Notes under the pieces: generated by a model | Seen by the model: the letters and a program-made list of their open reading frames with translations, nothing else | What the model was told of the DNA's origin: nothing | Database searches by the model: none | DNA from: Pseudocitrobacter cyperus | GTDB lineage: Bacteria; Pseudomonadota; Gammaproteobacteria; Enterobacterales; Enterobacteriaceae | Direction: 5' to 3' | DNA length: 64,000 bases | Assembly: GCF_039889165.1 (NCBI RefSeq) | Contig: NZ_JAYMYY010000002.1 | Coordinates: 186,001 to 250,000, forward strand | Translations under genes and position numbers: made by a program | Shown here: positions 1 through 7,921 of the stretch, in pieces | Position numbering within the stretch: position 1 is the stretch's first letter | How the letters are laid out: each line of letters begins with the position of its first letter

Positions 1-1662
1 GCGGATATTAAAGCGGCGGAACAGATCGGCACGTTCACGCGCCTCATAAGCCCCCAGCCCCAGCGATTCCAGCGCCATACGGCCGGACTTCAGCGCACCT
101 TCGAAGGTTTCACGCTCCGGCGACGCCACACCGGCCTGGCGGAGCTGGATATAGTGCTCCACGTCGCGGGCACGGGCGATAATCGTCAGGTTCGGGAAGT
201 GCTCTTTCACCAGTTCGGTGAGTTGCAGGCTGGTCTGCGGGTCGTCGATGGCGTTAATCAGCACCTCGGCTTTCGCCGCACCGGCAGACTCCAGCATATC
301 AACGCGCGTCGCATCACCGTAGAACACCTTCATGTCGAATTTACGCAGGGTATCGACATGATCCGGGTCGTGGTCGAGGATCACCATTTTCACGCCGCTG
401 GAGAGCAACAAACGGCCGGTAATCTGCCCATAACGACCAAAGCCCGCGATAATCACGCGCGGCTGTTCTTCATCAATCTGATCCGCTTCGCGCTGTTCAC
501 CACCGCTTTTGCGCGCTTCCAGACGGGTCAGCAGCACCAGCAGGATCGGCGTCGCCGCCATGGATAACGCAACCGCCAGGGTCAGCGCTTTCGCCCAGTC
601 GGCATCCAGTACGTTCGCCATCTGCGCCGCACCAAAGACCACGAAAGCAAATTCACTCCCCTGCCCCAGCAGCACCGCGAACCAGGCGCGCTGTGAACGT
701 GGAACCTGCAACGGGCGCGCAATCAGCCACAACATGACGGATTTGATAATCAGGAAGCCGAACAGCAGCGTAATAATACGCAGCGGGTTATCGATAAGCG
801 TGCCGAAGTCGATAGACATGCCGACGCCGATAAAGAATAGCCCCAGCAGCAGGCCTTTAAACGGTTCGATATCACTTTCCAGCGCGTGTCGGTACTCAGA
901 ACTTGCCAGCAGTACGCCCGCCAGGAACGCCCCCATCGCCATGGATAAGCCAACTTCTTCCAGCAGCAAACCAAAGCCGAAGACCAGGAACAGCGCCACG
1001 GCGCTGAAGACTTCCCGCAGGCCGGAGCGCGCGACAAATCGCAGCACAGGGCGCGTTACGTAACGACCGAGTAGTACCACCAGCACCAGCGCCCCCGCCA
1101 CTTTCAGCGCAGAGAACGCGAAGGCCCCCATCGTTGTGGACGCGCCGCTGGTTGCCAGCAGAGGGATCATCGCCACCAGCGGAATAGCCGCGATATCCTG
1201 GAATAAGAGCACGGCAAAGGCGCTACGCCCGACCTGAGAAACCGTCAGGTTACGCTCGTTCATCGCCTGCATGGCAATGGCTGTTGAAGAGAGCGCGAGC
1301 GTCATGCCGATCAGTTCCGCCACCTGCCAGCGCAGGCCGAGGAACATACAGAACAAGCCAATCAAGGCGCCGCATACCACCATTTGCAGCAGGCCGCCGC
1401 CGAATACCGAGGCGCGCAGTTTCCACAGCCGTTTCGGGTCAAGTTCGAGGCCGATGACAAACAGCATTAGCACCACGCCAATCTCTGCGAAGTGCAGGAT
1501 CGACTCAGCGTCAGTCACCAGGCGCAAACCCCACGGGCCGATAATGCAGCCCGCAATCAGGTAGCCGAGCACCGAACCCAGACCGAGACGGACGGCAATC
1601 GGCACAATCAGCGCCGCGGAGCCAAGATAAATCAGCGCCTGAATCAGAGTATGGTTATCCAC
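1..1662 (-). CDS. kefC: KefC, glutathione-gated K+/H+ antiporter (3' end cut by the window edge)
   Basis: Inner-membrane potassium efflux antiporter of the CPA2 family, held closed by glutathione and opened by glutathione adducts of electrophiles. The 554 visible codons give a hydrophobic antiporter domain (first ~380 residues) and then a cytoplasmic RCK/KTN domain whose Rossmann motif VIIAGFGRYGQ is clear. About 65 C-terminal residues are missing if the protein has the ~620 residues recalled for E. coli KefC. I chose the GTG at 1662, which gives MDNHTLIQ and has GGAGG upstream. It overlaps the end of kefF by 8 bp, so the two are translationally coupled in the order kefF-kefC. The codon frame runs intact to base 1. 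Confidence 0.96.
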   Translation of the reverse strand, partial: MDNHTLIQALIYLGSAALIVPIAVRLGLGSVLGYLIAGCIIGPWGLRLVTDAESILHFAEIGVVLMLFVIGLELDPKRLWKLRASVFGGGLLQMVVCGALIGLFCMFLGLRWQVAELIGMTLALSSTAIAMQAMNERNLTVSQVGRSAFAVLLFQDIAAIPLVAMIPLLATSGASTTMGAFAFSALKVAGALVLVVLLGRYVTRPVLRFVARSGLREVFSAVALFLVFGFGLLLEEVGLSMAMGAFLAGVLLASSEYRHALESDIEPFKGLLLGLFFIGVGMSIDFGTLIDNPLRIITLLFGFLIIKSVMLWLIARPLQVPRSQRAWFAVLLGQGSEFAFVVFGAAQMANVLDADWAKALTLAVALSMAATPILLVLLTRLEARKSGGEQREADQIDEEQPRVIIAGFGRYGQITGRLLLSSGVKMVILDHDPDHVDTLRKFDMKVFYGDATRVDMLESAGAAKAEVLINAIDDPQTSLQLTELVKEHFPNLTIIARARDVEHYIQLRQAGVASPERETFEGALKSGRMALESLGLGAYEARERADLFRRFNIR

Positions 1663-2185
1663 GATTATCCTCCTGCCACGCCAGCAAGCACTGTTTGTAA
1701 TGACGCGCCTTCGCCTGCAGGGTTTCTTCATCGCAGATAAAGGTGCTGTGGAGGGTAAACGGCGGCAGCCACTTCAGGCCGCAATAAATCGCCGTCGCTT
1801 CCAGCGGTTGCGCCAGCACATCAAAGCCAGGGTGCGAGCCAATCTCAAAATGACTTTCCGCCCCGCCGGTGGTCACTGCCCACATCATGCTTTTGCCGTG
1901 CAGCGCAGTGCCACCATGGCCATACGCCCAGCCGTGCGATAGCACTTTATCAAGCCAGAGTTTAAGCAGCGGCGGCATGCTGTACCATTGCATGGGATGC
2001 TGAAGGATGATGAGGTCGGCGCGACTCAGAGCGCCCTGCTCCGCGGCGATATCGATATTGAAGTCTGGATAGAGGCTGTAGAGCGAGCGAACCTCTACGT
2101 CATCCAGTGTCCTTACCTGCTCAAGCATCCGTTTATTCGCATGCGAGTGCTGCGGATAAGGATGCGCATAAATAATGAGAATCAT
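1655..2185 (-). CDS. kefF: KefF, quinone oxidoreductase and activator of KefC
   Basis: Flavodoxin-fold NAD(P)H:quinone reductase that binds the KefC C-terminal domain and is needed for its full activity. The 176 residues begin MILIIYAHPYPQHSHAN, the usual start of the YabF/KefF/MdaB family, with the HPMQWYSMPPLLKLW flavin-region motif near residue 65. Length equals the E. coli protein. It is the first gene of kefFC and overlaps kefC. The gene upstream differs from E. coli: a small lipoprotein gene sits between it and yaaU. Confidence 0.96.
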   Translation of the reverse strand: MILIIYAHPYPQHSHANKRMLEQVRTLDDVEVRSLYSLYPDFNIDIAAEQGALSRADLIILQHPMQWYSMPPLLKLWLDKVLSHGWAYGHGGTALHGKSMMWAVTTGGAESHFEIGSHPGFDVLAQPLEATAIYCGLKWLPPFTLHSTFICDEETLQAKARHYKQCLLAWQEDNRG

Positions 2186-2288
2186 GTTTAGCCTGTTATC
2201 ACTGCATTATTGTTATGTAACAAGCACAGTGTAGACCGCAAGCGGCCTGGCTAACAGAACAATTAGGGGGGAGTTGTGCGGCGGGTAT

Positions 2289-2315
2289 GCCGGGTAAGCG
2301 TCAGCGCCACCCGGC
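2289..2315. repeat. REP-like palindrome between kefF and the lipoprotein gene
   Basis: GCCGGGTAAGCG and GCGCCACCCGGC arms form an imperfect palindrome of the enterobacterial REP type. It lies directly downstream of the 77-residue lipoprotein gene and may act as its 3' mRNA stabiliser or terminator. Confidence 0.75.
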
Positions 2316-2323
2316 AAAATAAA

Positions 2324-2557
2324 TCAGTTGTTCAGCTCATTCATGGATTTAACCTGATCGCGGTTGATCTGCTCAGTTTTACCGGTTTCGGCGTTCTCAT
2401 AGGAGACCAGTCCGGTATCATCATCAACCTGCGGTTTACCATCAGTCACAATTGTCCGGCCATCGGTGGTCTTCACGGCCTGGTTCGACGAACAGCCCGC
2501 GACGGTAAACAGTGCTGCGGCAGTCAAAATAGAGGTGATTACGATACGTTTTTGCAT
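2324..2557 (-). CDS. Small lipoprotein of the YgdI/YgdR (DUF903) family
   Basis: 77 residues: a signal peptide of about 20 residues ends in the lipobox VAGC, so Cys21 should be lipidated. The mature part carries the family core TTDGRTIVTDGKP, DDDTGLVSY and QINRDQVK, which aligns with recalled E. coli YgdI and YgdR. With Ser-Ser after the Cys rather than Asp, outer-membrane sorting is expected. No function is established for the family. It is absent from this position in E. coli K-12 as I recall it; Salmonella is remembered to have a small lipoprotein gene here. It is transcribed alone, with a REP element at its 3' side. Confidence 0.9.
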   Translation of the reverse strand: MQKRIVITSILTAAALFTVAGCSSNQAVKTTDGRTIVTDGKPQVDDDTGLVSYENAETGKTEQINRDQVKSMNELNN

Positions 2558-2665
2558 GGTGTTCTCCCTGCTTCTCAGTCAATTTATGTCATGTAATTGT
2601 TAACTATAGACTAACGTGCTGTCGGACATAAAAGAACCAGAACACTCTGAAGGTCGCGACGCGGT

Positions 2666-3997
2666 TCAGGAGAGCGACCTGCCGCGAATCGTCATATTGG
2701 CCGTTTGGGTCAGCGACATGCCCCGCGTCTCCGGGGCAAACATTATTGAAATCGCCAGCCCGACGAACGATATTCCCGCCCCAATCAGCATCACGTTGTT
2801 AATGCCATAGCGAGTGATAAACACCGGCAACGCCCAGGTCGAGACAATCGTGCCAATGCGACTGAGGGACATAATCACCCCCACGGCGGAAGCGCGAATA
2901 TCGGTTGGAAAGAGTTCGTTCGGATAGAGCCATTGTAAAATGCCCGGCCCGCCGGAGAAGAACGCGTACACCGCAAAGGCAAATACAACCAGGCCAATCC
3001 CGAGGTTAGAGACAACCCCCAGTAAAGCCAGCGCCAGCGTCATCATCAGAAAGCTGCCGATGAGCAACATGCGCCGACCGATGCTGTTAAGCCAGAACAT
3101 CGCCGGCACGCAGCCCAGCATAAAAAAGAGGCTGATCACCACGTTGCCCAGCGCGGCATTTCTTCCCTGTTCCCAGCCCAGCAGGCCAACAATTTGCGGC
3201 CCGAAAGTGTAGATAGCGAACATTGGGATCACCTGGCATGTCCAGATGGCGGCAACAAACAGCACAAACGGGAAATGACGGCGATTGAAGAGTTGCAGAA
3301 AACGCGTCTCTTTCGGCGGCTCATCATCAAAGGTAACAGGTTCGCCAAACAGTTTGATCATCATCTGCTGGCACTCTTCCACTCGTCCTTTGCGCAACAA
3401 CCAGCGCGGCGATTCGGGCAGGTCGAAGCGACCAACCAAAATAATCAGGCAGGGAATAAAGGCGCTACCGAGCATCCAGCGCCAGCCGCCTTCAACGTCA
3501 TATAAGCAGTAGCCCACCAAATTGGCGCAGGTTGCCCCTACGTACCACATGGCGGCGATAAAACCGATAGAGAACGCCCGCTGGCGGGTGTTTGAAAACT
3601 CGGTGATCATTGAGGTGGCGATGGGATAATCCGCCCCTATCACGATGCCAATCAGCACCCGCATCACCAGCAGCTCAACGGGGGAAGAGACAAACATCGT
3701 CGCGACCGATATCAGCCCAATGGCGATGATATCGATCAGGAACATTTTGCGCCGCCCGACTTTATCGGAAATGTAGCCGAACAGCGTGGTGCCGACAAAT
3801 AACCCCGCCAGCGTTGCTGCGCCCAGCAGGCCAATCCATTCGGCATCGAGCTTGAGGAAAGGCGTGAGCTGCTCCAGCGCCACGCCGATTATCACCAGCA
3901 CATATCCATCCAGAAACGGCCCGCCGCTTCCCCACAGCATGATCCTGCGGTGTATGGAGGAGAATTTGATGTCATCAAAGTTTCTGGGCTGCGGCAT
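2666..3997 (-). CDS. yaaU: YaaU, MFS transporter of unknown substrate
   Basis: 443-residue major facilitator of the sugar-transporter subfamily, with 12 predicted membrane segments and the loop signature GYISDKVGRRKMF between segments 2 and 3 near residue 75. Length equals E. coli YaaU. It follows fixX in the same direction, about 95 bp away across a REP element. This is the conserved fix-yaaU-kef order, which suggests but does not prove a link with carnitine-related metabolism. No transported substrate is known to me. Confidence 0.92.
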   Translation of the reverse strand: MPQPRNFDDIKFSSIHRRIMLWGSGGPFLDGYVLVIIGVALEQLTPFLKLDAEWIGLLGAATLAGLFVGTTLFGYISDKVGRRKMFLIDIIAIGLISVATMFVSSPVELLVMRVLIGIVIGADYPIATSMITEFSNTRQRAFSIGFIAAMWYVGATCANLVGYCLYDVEGGWRWMLGSAFIPCLIILVGRFDLPESPRWLLRKGRVEECQQMMIKLFGEPVTFDDEPPKETRFLQLFNRRHFPFVLFVAAIWTCQVIPMFAIYTFGPQIVGLLGWEQGRNAALGNVVISLFFMLGCVPAMFWLNSIGRRMLLIGSFLMMTLALALLGVVSNLGIGLVVFAFAVYAFFSGGPGILQWLYPNELFPTDIRASAVGVIMSLSRIGTIVSTWALPVFITRYGINNVMLIGAGISFVGLAISIMFAPETRGMSLTQTANMTIRGRSLS

Positions 3998-4019
3998 GGT
4001 GATGTCCTGTGTTGCTTCT

Positions 4020-4047
4020 GCCGGATGGCGGCTACGCCTTATCCGGC
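4020..4047. repeat. REP element between fixX and yaaU
   Basis: GCCGGATGGCGGCTACGCC followed by TTATCCGGC is a typical REP unit. It separates fixX from yaaU and probably protects the 3' end of the fixABCX mRNA. Confidence 0.85.
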
Positions 4048-4092
4048 CTGGAAAAAAACGAATACGCGATTTTCATGCATCCGGCACAAACC

Positions 4093-4380
4093 TCACCCAT
4101 AGCGAAACTCCACGCCAAAGGTGCCGCGCGGATATTCCCATTTTTCCAGCGCCGTCCCCAGCCCAAGAATACGGCAGGTGCCGCACTCCAGGCATCCGGC
4201 GTAATCAAAACGCACGCTGCCATCATCCTGCTTTTTATAGAGGCCAGCGGGGCAGGCTTTCACCAGCACGTCCAGCGCCGCTTTATCGGGGTCTGTTTTC
4301 AGAATGATGTGCGGATTCTCTTCATCGACATTGAATTTATTGACGCCCAGTTTGACGTCGACATTCACGGGGGAAGTCAT
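4093..4380 (-). CDS. fixX: FixX, ferredoxin-like protein
   Basis: 95-residue ferredoxin-like subunit that passes electrons with FixC from the FixAB flavoprotein. The cysteines in the CPAGLY and CLECGTCRILG segments fit the family's single iron-sulfur cluster. Its ATG overlaps the fixC stop as ATGA, so it is translationally coupled as the last gene of fixABCX. Length equals E. coli FixX. In E. coli the Fix complex is thought to feed electrons to crotonobetaine reduction by CaiA. Confidence 0.96.
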   Translation of the reverse strand: MTSPVNVDVKLGVNKFNVDEENPHIILKTDPDKAALDVLVKACPAGLYKKQDDGSVRFDYAGCLECGTCRILGLGTALEKWEYPRGTFGVEFRYG

Positions 4381-5663
4381 AATGCGGTCGCTCCTTTAAT
4401 ACCGTCTTTCATCAGATTGATGAAGCCCACTTTCTTCGCGTGCTGAAGGATTTTTTTACGCATCGCTACCGGCGCGCTGCCATCAATGGTGAACAGGTCA
4501 CGGGCGATACTCACGGCCATTTCCGGATAGCGGGTAAACATGCGGGGATTGTCCAGGAATGCGGGCAGACGCTGATACATACGCATGTCGCGCATCGGCC
4601 CGTTATCGAGATGCTGGCGATATTCAGCCAGGCTATTGCGGCTAAAATCGTTGCGGCGCTTCGCGGATAACACCGTTTTCGCTGCCGCTTCTCCTGCCGC
4701 TACCGCTAAATCCATTCCACGAATGGTAAAACCAAGGTTCATGCACATTCCGGCGGCGTCACCGGCAACCAGCACACCATCGCCCACCAGTTCCGGCTGC
4801 ATATTCATGCCCGCCTCCGGCACCACGTGCGCGGAATACTCAACCATCTTCCCGCCCGCAATCAGCGGGGCAACCGCCGGATGCCGTTTAAAATCTTCGA
4901 GCATTTGCGGCACGGATTTCTTCGCATCCTTCAGATGGTGCAACCCGCAGACCAGCCCCAGCGAGAGGGTGTCTTCATTGGTATAGAGAAAGCCTCCGCC
5001 CATCAGGCCATCCGTCGGTGAGCCCGCAAACAGACAAGCGGCCCCTTCGTTACCCTGAAGCTGAAAGCGATCTTCAATCACCGATTTCGGCAACTCGATA
5101 AGCTCTTTCACGCCGACGGCGACGTTGGCGGCATCCACCCGCTTCGCCATGCCGAGTTTTTCTGCCAGCAGTGAATTTACGCCATCCGCGAGGATCACCA
5201 CCTTCGCTTCGAGGATATCGCCATCAGCCTCTACGCCAATGACTTTGCCCTCACGCTGCACCACGTTATCGACGCGGATCCCGGTGATCAGTTGCGCGCC
5301 CGCCTCTTCCGCCTGCGCCATCAGCCAGGCATCAAATTTACTGCGCAGCACCGAATAAGAGACCTGCGAGGCGCTGGCCTCGCTGGCGTTGAGATAGTCC
5401 ATGGTCATCACCCCTTTTTCGGTCATAAAGGCGAGTTTTTCATGGGTGATGCGCCGCTCAACGGGCGCCGTGTCGGCAAATCCGGGAAGAATGCGCTCCA
5501 GGCTATGCGCGTAAATGCGCCCGCCGGTGACGTTTTTCGCCCCCGCTGAATTACCGCGTTCAATAACCAGCACATCGGCTCCTTCACGAGCCAGCACCAG
5601 CGCGGCCACCGAACCTGCAAGCCCGGCACCCACGATAATGGCGTCAAAGATATCTTCAGACAT
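4377..5663 (-). CDS. fixC: FixC, flavoprotein dehydrogenase
   Basis: 428-residue FAD protein of the ETF:quinone oxidoreductase type. The N-terminal dinucleotide-binding motif GAGLAGSVAALVLAREG is at about residues 12-28, and the second FAD motif, DGVLVAGDAAGMCMN, is near residue 295. With FixX it is expected to form the membrane-facing acceptor of electrons from FixAB. It is the third gene of fixABCX, 51 bp after fixB. Same length as E. coli FixC. Confidence 0.96.
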   Translation of the reverse strand: MSEDIFDAIIVGAGLAGSVAALVLAREGADVLVIERGNSAGAKNVTGGRIYAHSLERILPGFADTAPVERRITHEKLAFMTEKGVMTMDYLNASEASASQVSYSVLRSKFDAWLMAQAEEAGAQLITGIRVDNVVQREGKVIGVEADGDILEAKVVILADGVNSLLAEKLGMAKRVDAANVAVGVKELIELPKSVIEDRFQLQGNEGAACLFAGSPTDGLMGGGFLYTNEDTLSLGLVCGLHHLKDAKKSVPQMLEDFKRHPAVAPLIAGGKMVEYSAHVVPEAGMNMQPELVGDGVLVAGDAAGMCMNLGFTIRGMDLAVAAGEAAAKTVLSAKRRNDFSRNSLAEYRQHLDNGPMRDMRMYQRLPAFLDNPRMFTRYPEMAVSIARDLFTIDGSAPVAMRKKILQHAKKVGFINLMKDGIKGATAL

Positions 5664-5714
5664 AACGACTCCAGAAGTCAGAAGACAGGGCGTAAAACGC
5701 CCTGTTAAGAGGAG

Positions 5715-6656
5715 TTAGCGGGCAAGTGCGCGGGTCAGTTCAGGCAGGATCTTCATCAGATCGCCAACGATGCCGAAATCCGCGTACTGGAAGATCGGCG
5801 CATTTTTATCTTTGTTGATCGCGCAGATCGTCTGGGCCCCGTTCGCGCCGACCATATGCTGGATCTGCCCGGAAATGCCCACCGCCAGATAGAGTTCCGG
5901 CTTAAGCATCAGGTTGGAGATCCCGACATAGCGCTCATGCTCCATCCATTTTTCGTTCTCTGCGACCGGGCGCGAACAGGCAAGCTCGGCGCCAATCGCC
6001 TGGCACAGCGCCCCGGCAAGCGGGATATTTTCTTTGCTGCCAATACCGCGACCCACGCTGACTACCAGCCGCGCTTTATCAAGATCGACATTGCTGCCCT
6101 GACGTGGCCGTGTCGCCGTGCGAGTGATGGCAACGGCGGGAGCTTGCCACTCCACCTTCTGCGCATCGCCCGTAAGCGAAGCATCAGGCTGCACAGCCTC
6201 AAAGGTGCCGCTGCTGAGCGTCATAACCGCAAACGGCGAACGGATCGTCTCTTCACCCATCGCCAGCCCGCCATACACCATATGCTTAACAACGGCTGCA
6301 CCATCCAGCACCGTAACTGCGCTGGCATCGTTAGACACCGCGGCCGATAAACGAAAGCCGAGTTTCGCCGCCAGCAATTTGCCGCGACGGCTGTTCGGCA
6401 ACAAGATCATCCCACCGGAGGCGTGTTGACGAACGGTATCGGCCATCACTCCGGCATAATCTTCCATCAGACGATCGTCCGGTTTACCGCTAAGCTGCCA
6501 AACCTGATTTGCCCCCAACTGAAACGCCAGCACGCTATCGGCATCGCTAAGGGTGAAAGCATGAATCTGTTCACCTAAAACCTGTGCGCCACTCATCAGT
6601 TCCGGCAGGCGAGAAGGGGTATCGCTGAATACCCAGACACTGGAAAACTTGCTCAT
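5715..6656 (-). CDS. fixB: FixB, electron transfer flavoprotein alpha subunit
   Basis: 313-residue ETF alpha-subunit homologue. The C-terminal FAD domain begins at about residue 195 with LVVSVGRGIGSKENIPLA, followed by ISGQIQHMVG, the usual ETF-alpha FAD-binding signature. It pairs with FixA in anaerobic carnitine metabolism. The gene lies 11 bp after fixA and has the E. coli length. Confidence 0.96.
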   Translation of the reverse strand: MSKFSSVWVFSDTPSRLPELMSGAQVLGEQIHAFTLSDADSVLAFQLGANQVWQLSGKPDDRLMEDYAGVMADTVRQHASGGMILLPNSRRGKLLAAKLGFRLSAAVSNDASAVTVLDGAAVVKHMVYGGLAMGEETIRSPFAVMTLSSGTFEAVQPDASLTGDAQKVEWQAPAVAITRTATRPRQGSNVDLDKARLVVSVGRGIGSKENIPLAGALCQAIGAELACSRPVAENEKWMEHERYVGISNLMLKPELYLAVGISGQIQHMVGANGAQTICAINKDKNAPIFQYADFGIVGDLMKILPELTRALAR

Positions 6657-6667
6657 AACATCCCCTA

Positions 6668-7441
6668 TTAGTTAATGATTTTGCGCAGATGGTCGACAAA
6701 AGTGGCGATCTGTTCTTCGCCATCACCTTCAATGATGATGCGCTGACGCTCGCGCTGTTTCGGCGCGGCAACCTGCTGCGTTGAGGCGCTTTCCTGGGCG
6801 CTAAAGCCAATATCCGCTGGCGACCAGACCTGAACCGGCTTTTTCGCCGCACCCAGAATGGCTTTCATCGAAGGGATCTGTGGGGTATTGATATCGGTTG
6901 AAACCGCAACAACCGCAGGCAGCGGAATAACCAGCGTTTCGGTTTCGTCTTCCAGCTCGCGTTCAACGGTAAGCTGGTTATCGGCCAGAGAGAGGATCTT
7001 GCTCACCCCATTCACCACCGGGATAGCCAACGCTTCCCCTACCAGCAGACCAACCTGCTGCGCGTAAAGGTCGGAAGATCCATCGCCGCAAAGAATCAGA
7101 TCAAAACCTGATTTCTGCGCAGCGGCAGCCAGCGCGGCGGCAGTCTGCTGCGGCAACGCATGCTCGAATTGATCGTCAATCACAACCACCAGTTCATCCG
7201 GCCCGCGGGAGAGCACATCTTTGCGCCCTTTAGCATGGGTCAGCGCCTTGCCGCCCACGCTCATGGCGACGATTTGTACGTCACCGACCTGCTGCTTTAA
7301 CTGGCTCGCGGCTTCAATTGCGTTCAGATCATATTGACTGATCTTCGCATCCGCTTTGCTGAAATCTAATGAACCATCAGCGTTATTGACAGCAATATCC
7401 TGTTCATCAGGTACGCACTTGTAGCAAGTAATTATCTTCAT
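6668..7441 (-). CDS. fixA: FixA, electron transfer flavoprotein beta subunit
   Basis: 257-residue ETF beta-subunit homologue starting MKIITCYKCVPDEQDIAV, with the AMP-binding-type segment near residues 100-130 (LILCGDGSSDLYAQQVG). I used the ATG at 7441, preceded by GGAG at suitable spacing. An in-frame upstream extension gives residues not seen in the family. First gene of fixABCX, divergent from caiT across a long control region. Confidence 0.96.
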   Translation of the reverse strand: MKIITCYKCVPDEQDIAVNNADGSLDFSKADAKISQYDLNAIEAASQLKQQVGDVQIVAMSVGGKALTHAKGRKDVLSRGPDELVVVIDDQFEHALPQQTAAALAAAAQKSGFDLILCGDGSSDLYAQQVGLLVGEALAIPVVNGVSKILSLADNQLTVERELEDETETLVIPLPAVVAVSTDINTPQIPSMKAILGAAKKPVQVWSPADIGFSAQESASTQQVAAPKQRERQRIIIEGDGEEQIATFVDHLRKIIN

Positions 7442-7569
7442 TGCATCTCCAGAAATCATGAAGGGATCATCGTCCATATCGGCGGTGGTAAAGAGATATC
7501 ACGCTCGTTAATTCAGAAACAAAACAATAATCACCAATATTGAAAATGTCACACGCTGAAGAATACAAC

Positions 7570-7605
7570 TTTCAATAATGTTATCTGCCTCAAATAATAT
7601 TGAAC
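7570..7605. promoter_or_regulatory. Probable CaiF site 1 (inverted half-sites)
   Basis: TTTCAATAATG (7570-7580) faces TAATATTGAAC (7595-7605) across 14 bp. The arrangement matches the recalled CaiF architecture of two 11-bp half-sites about 13 bp apart. Confidence 0.6.
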
Positions 7606-7626
7606 AAATAACATCACCATTAAGAT

Positions 7627-7661
7627 TTTCAATATTGTTTCGCAGATCACCAATATTGAAA
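7627..7661. promoter_or_regulatory. Probable CaiF site 2 (perfect inverted half-sites)
   Basis: TTTCAATATTG (7627-7637) and its exact reverse complement CAATATTGAAA (7651-7661) are separated by exactly 13 bp, the spacing recalled for CaiF. This is the best of the repeated sites. Confidence 0.65.
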
Positions 7662-7754
7662 GACAACCGAATAAACAGGCCACAATAAAACACCCAAACA
7701 ACTGATAATAAACAATTAATTCAAGTCTAAATCGCTTAATCACCCTCATGTTAA

Positions 7755-7774
7755 AACGTGACCAAAATCACAGA
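7755..7774. promoter_or_regulatory. CRP-like site upstream of caiT
   Basis: CGTGACCAAAATCACA has the GTGA-N6-TCAC core of a CRP site. The cai and fix operons of E. coli are CRP-dependent, so this is probably functional. Confidence 0.6.
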
Positions 7775-7921
7775 ACAGCCCAACATGAATACCCATTATG
7801 AGTTACTTTCTTGCATCCCTTTGAGGTCGAAAAGTTATTAATAAATCATTAACAATAATAGACAAAAAATAGAACAACCGGGAACGCTAAATAATTTTAG
7901 TCTTCACAGTGGAATTGACTC

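Larger units (their letters stand above)
7442..7921. promoter_or_regulatory. fixA-caiT divergent control region
   Basis: 480 bp, A+T-rich, with no gene. It holds five copies of a CAATATTGAAA-type half-site between 7535 and 7661, grouped into inverted pairs, and a CRP-like site at 7757-7773. In E. coli this interval binds CaiF and CRP to drive both operons anaerobically. Two short minus-strand frames across 7508-7749 have no ribosome-binding site or family resemblance, and I read them as noise. Confidence 0.85.

Noticed and set aside
7530..7661. Repeated CAATATTGAAA units as a CRISPR array
   Set aside because: The repeats are short, alternate in orientation and are irregularly spaced in a known regulatory interval, with no cas genes nearby.
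7508..7749. Short minus-strand frames in the fixA-caiT region (61 and 66 codons)
   Set aside because: They overlap the CaiF-like half-sites, lack ribosome-binding sites and resemble nothing known; chance frames in A+T-rich regulatory DNA.
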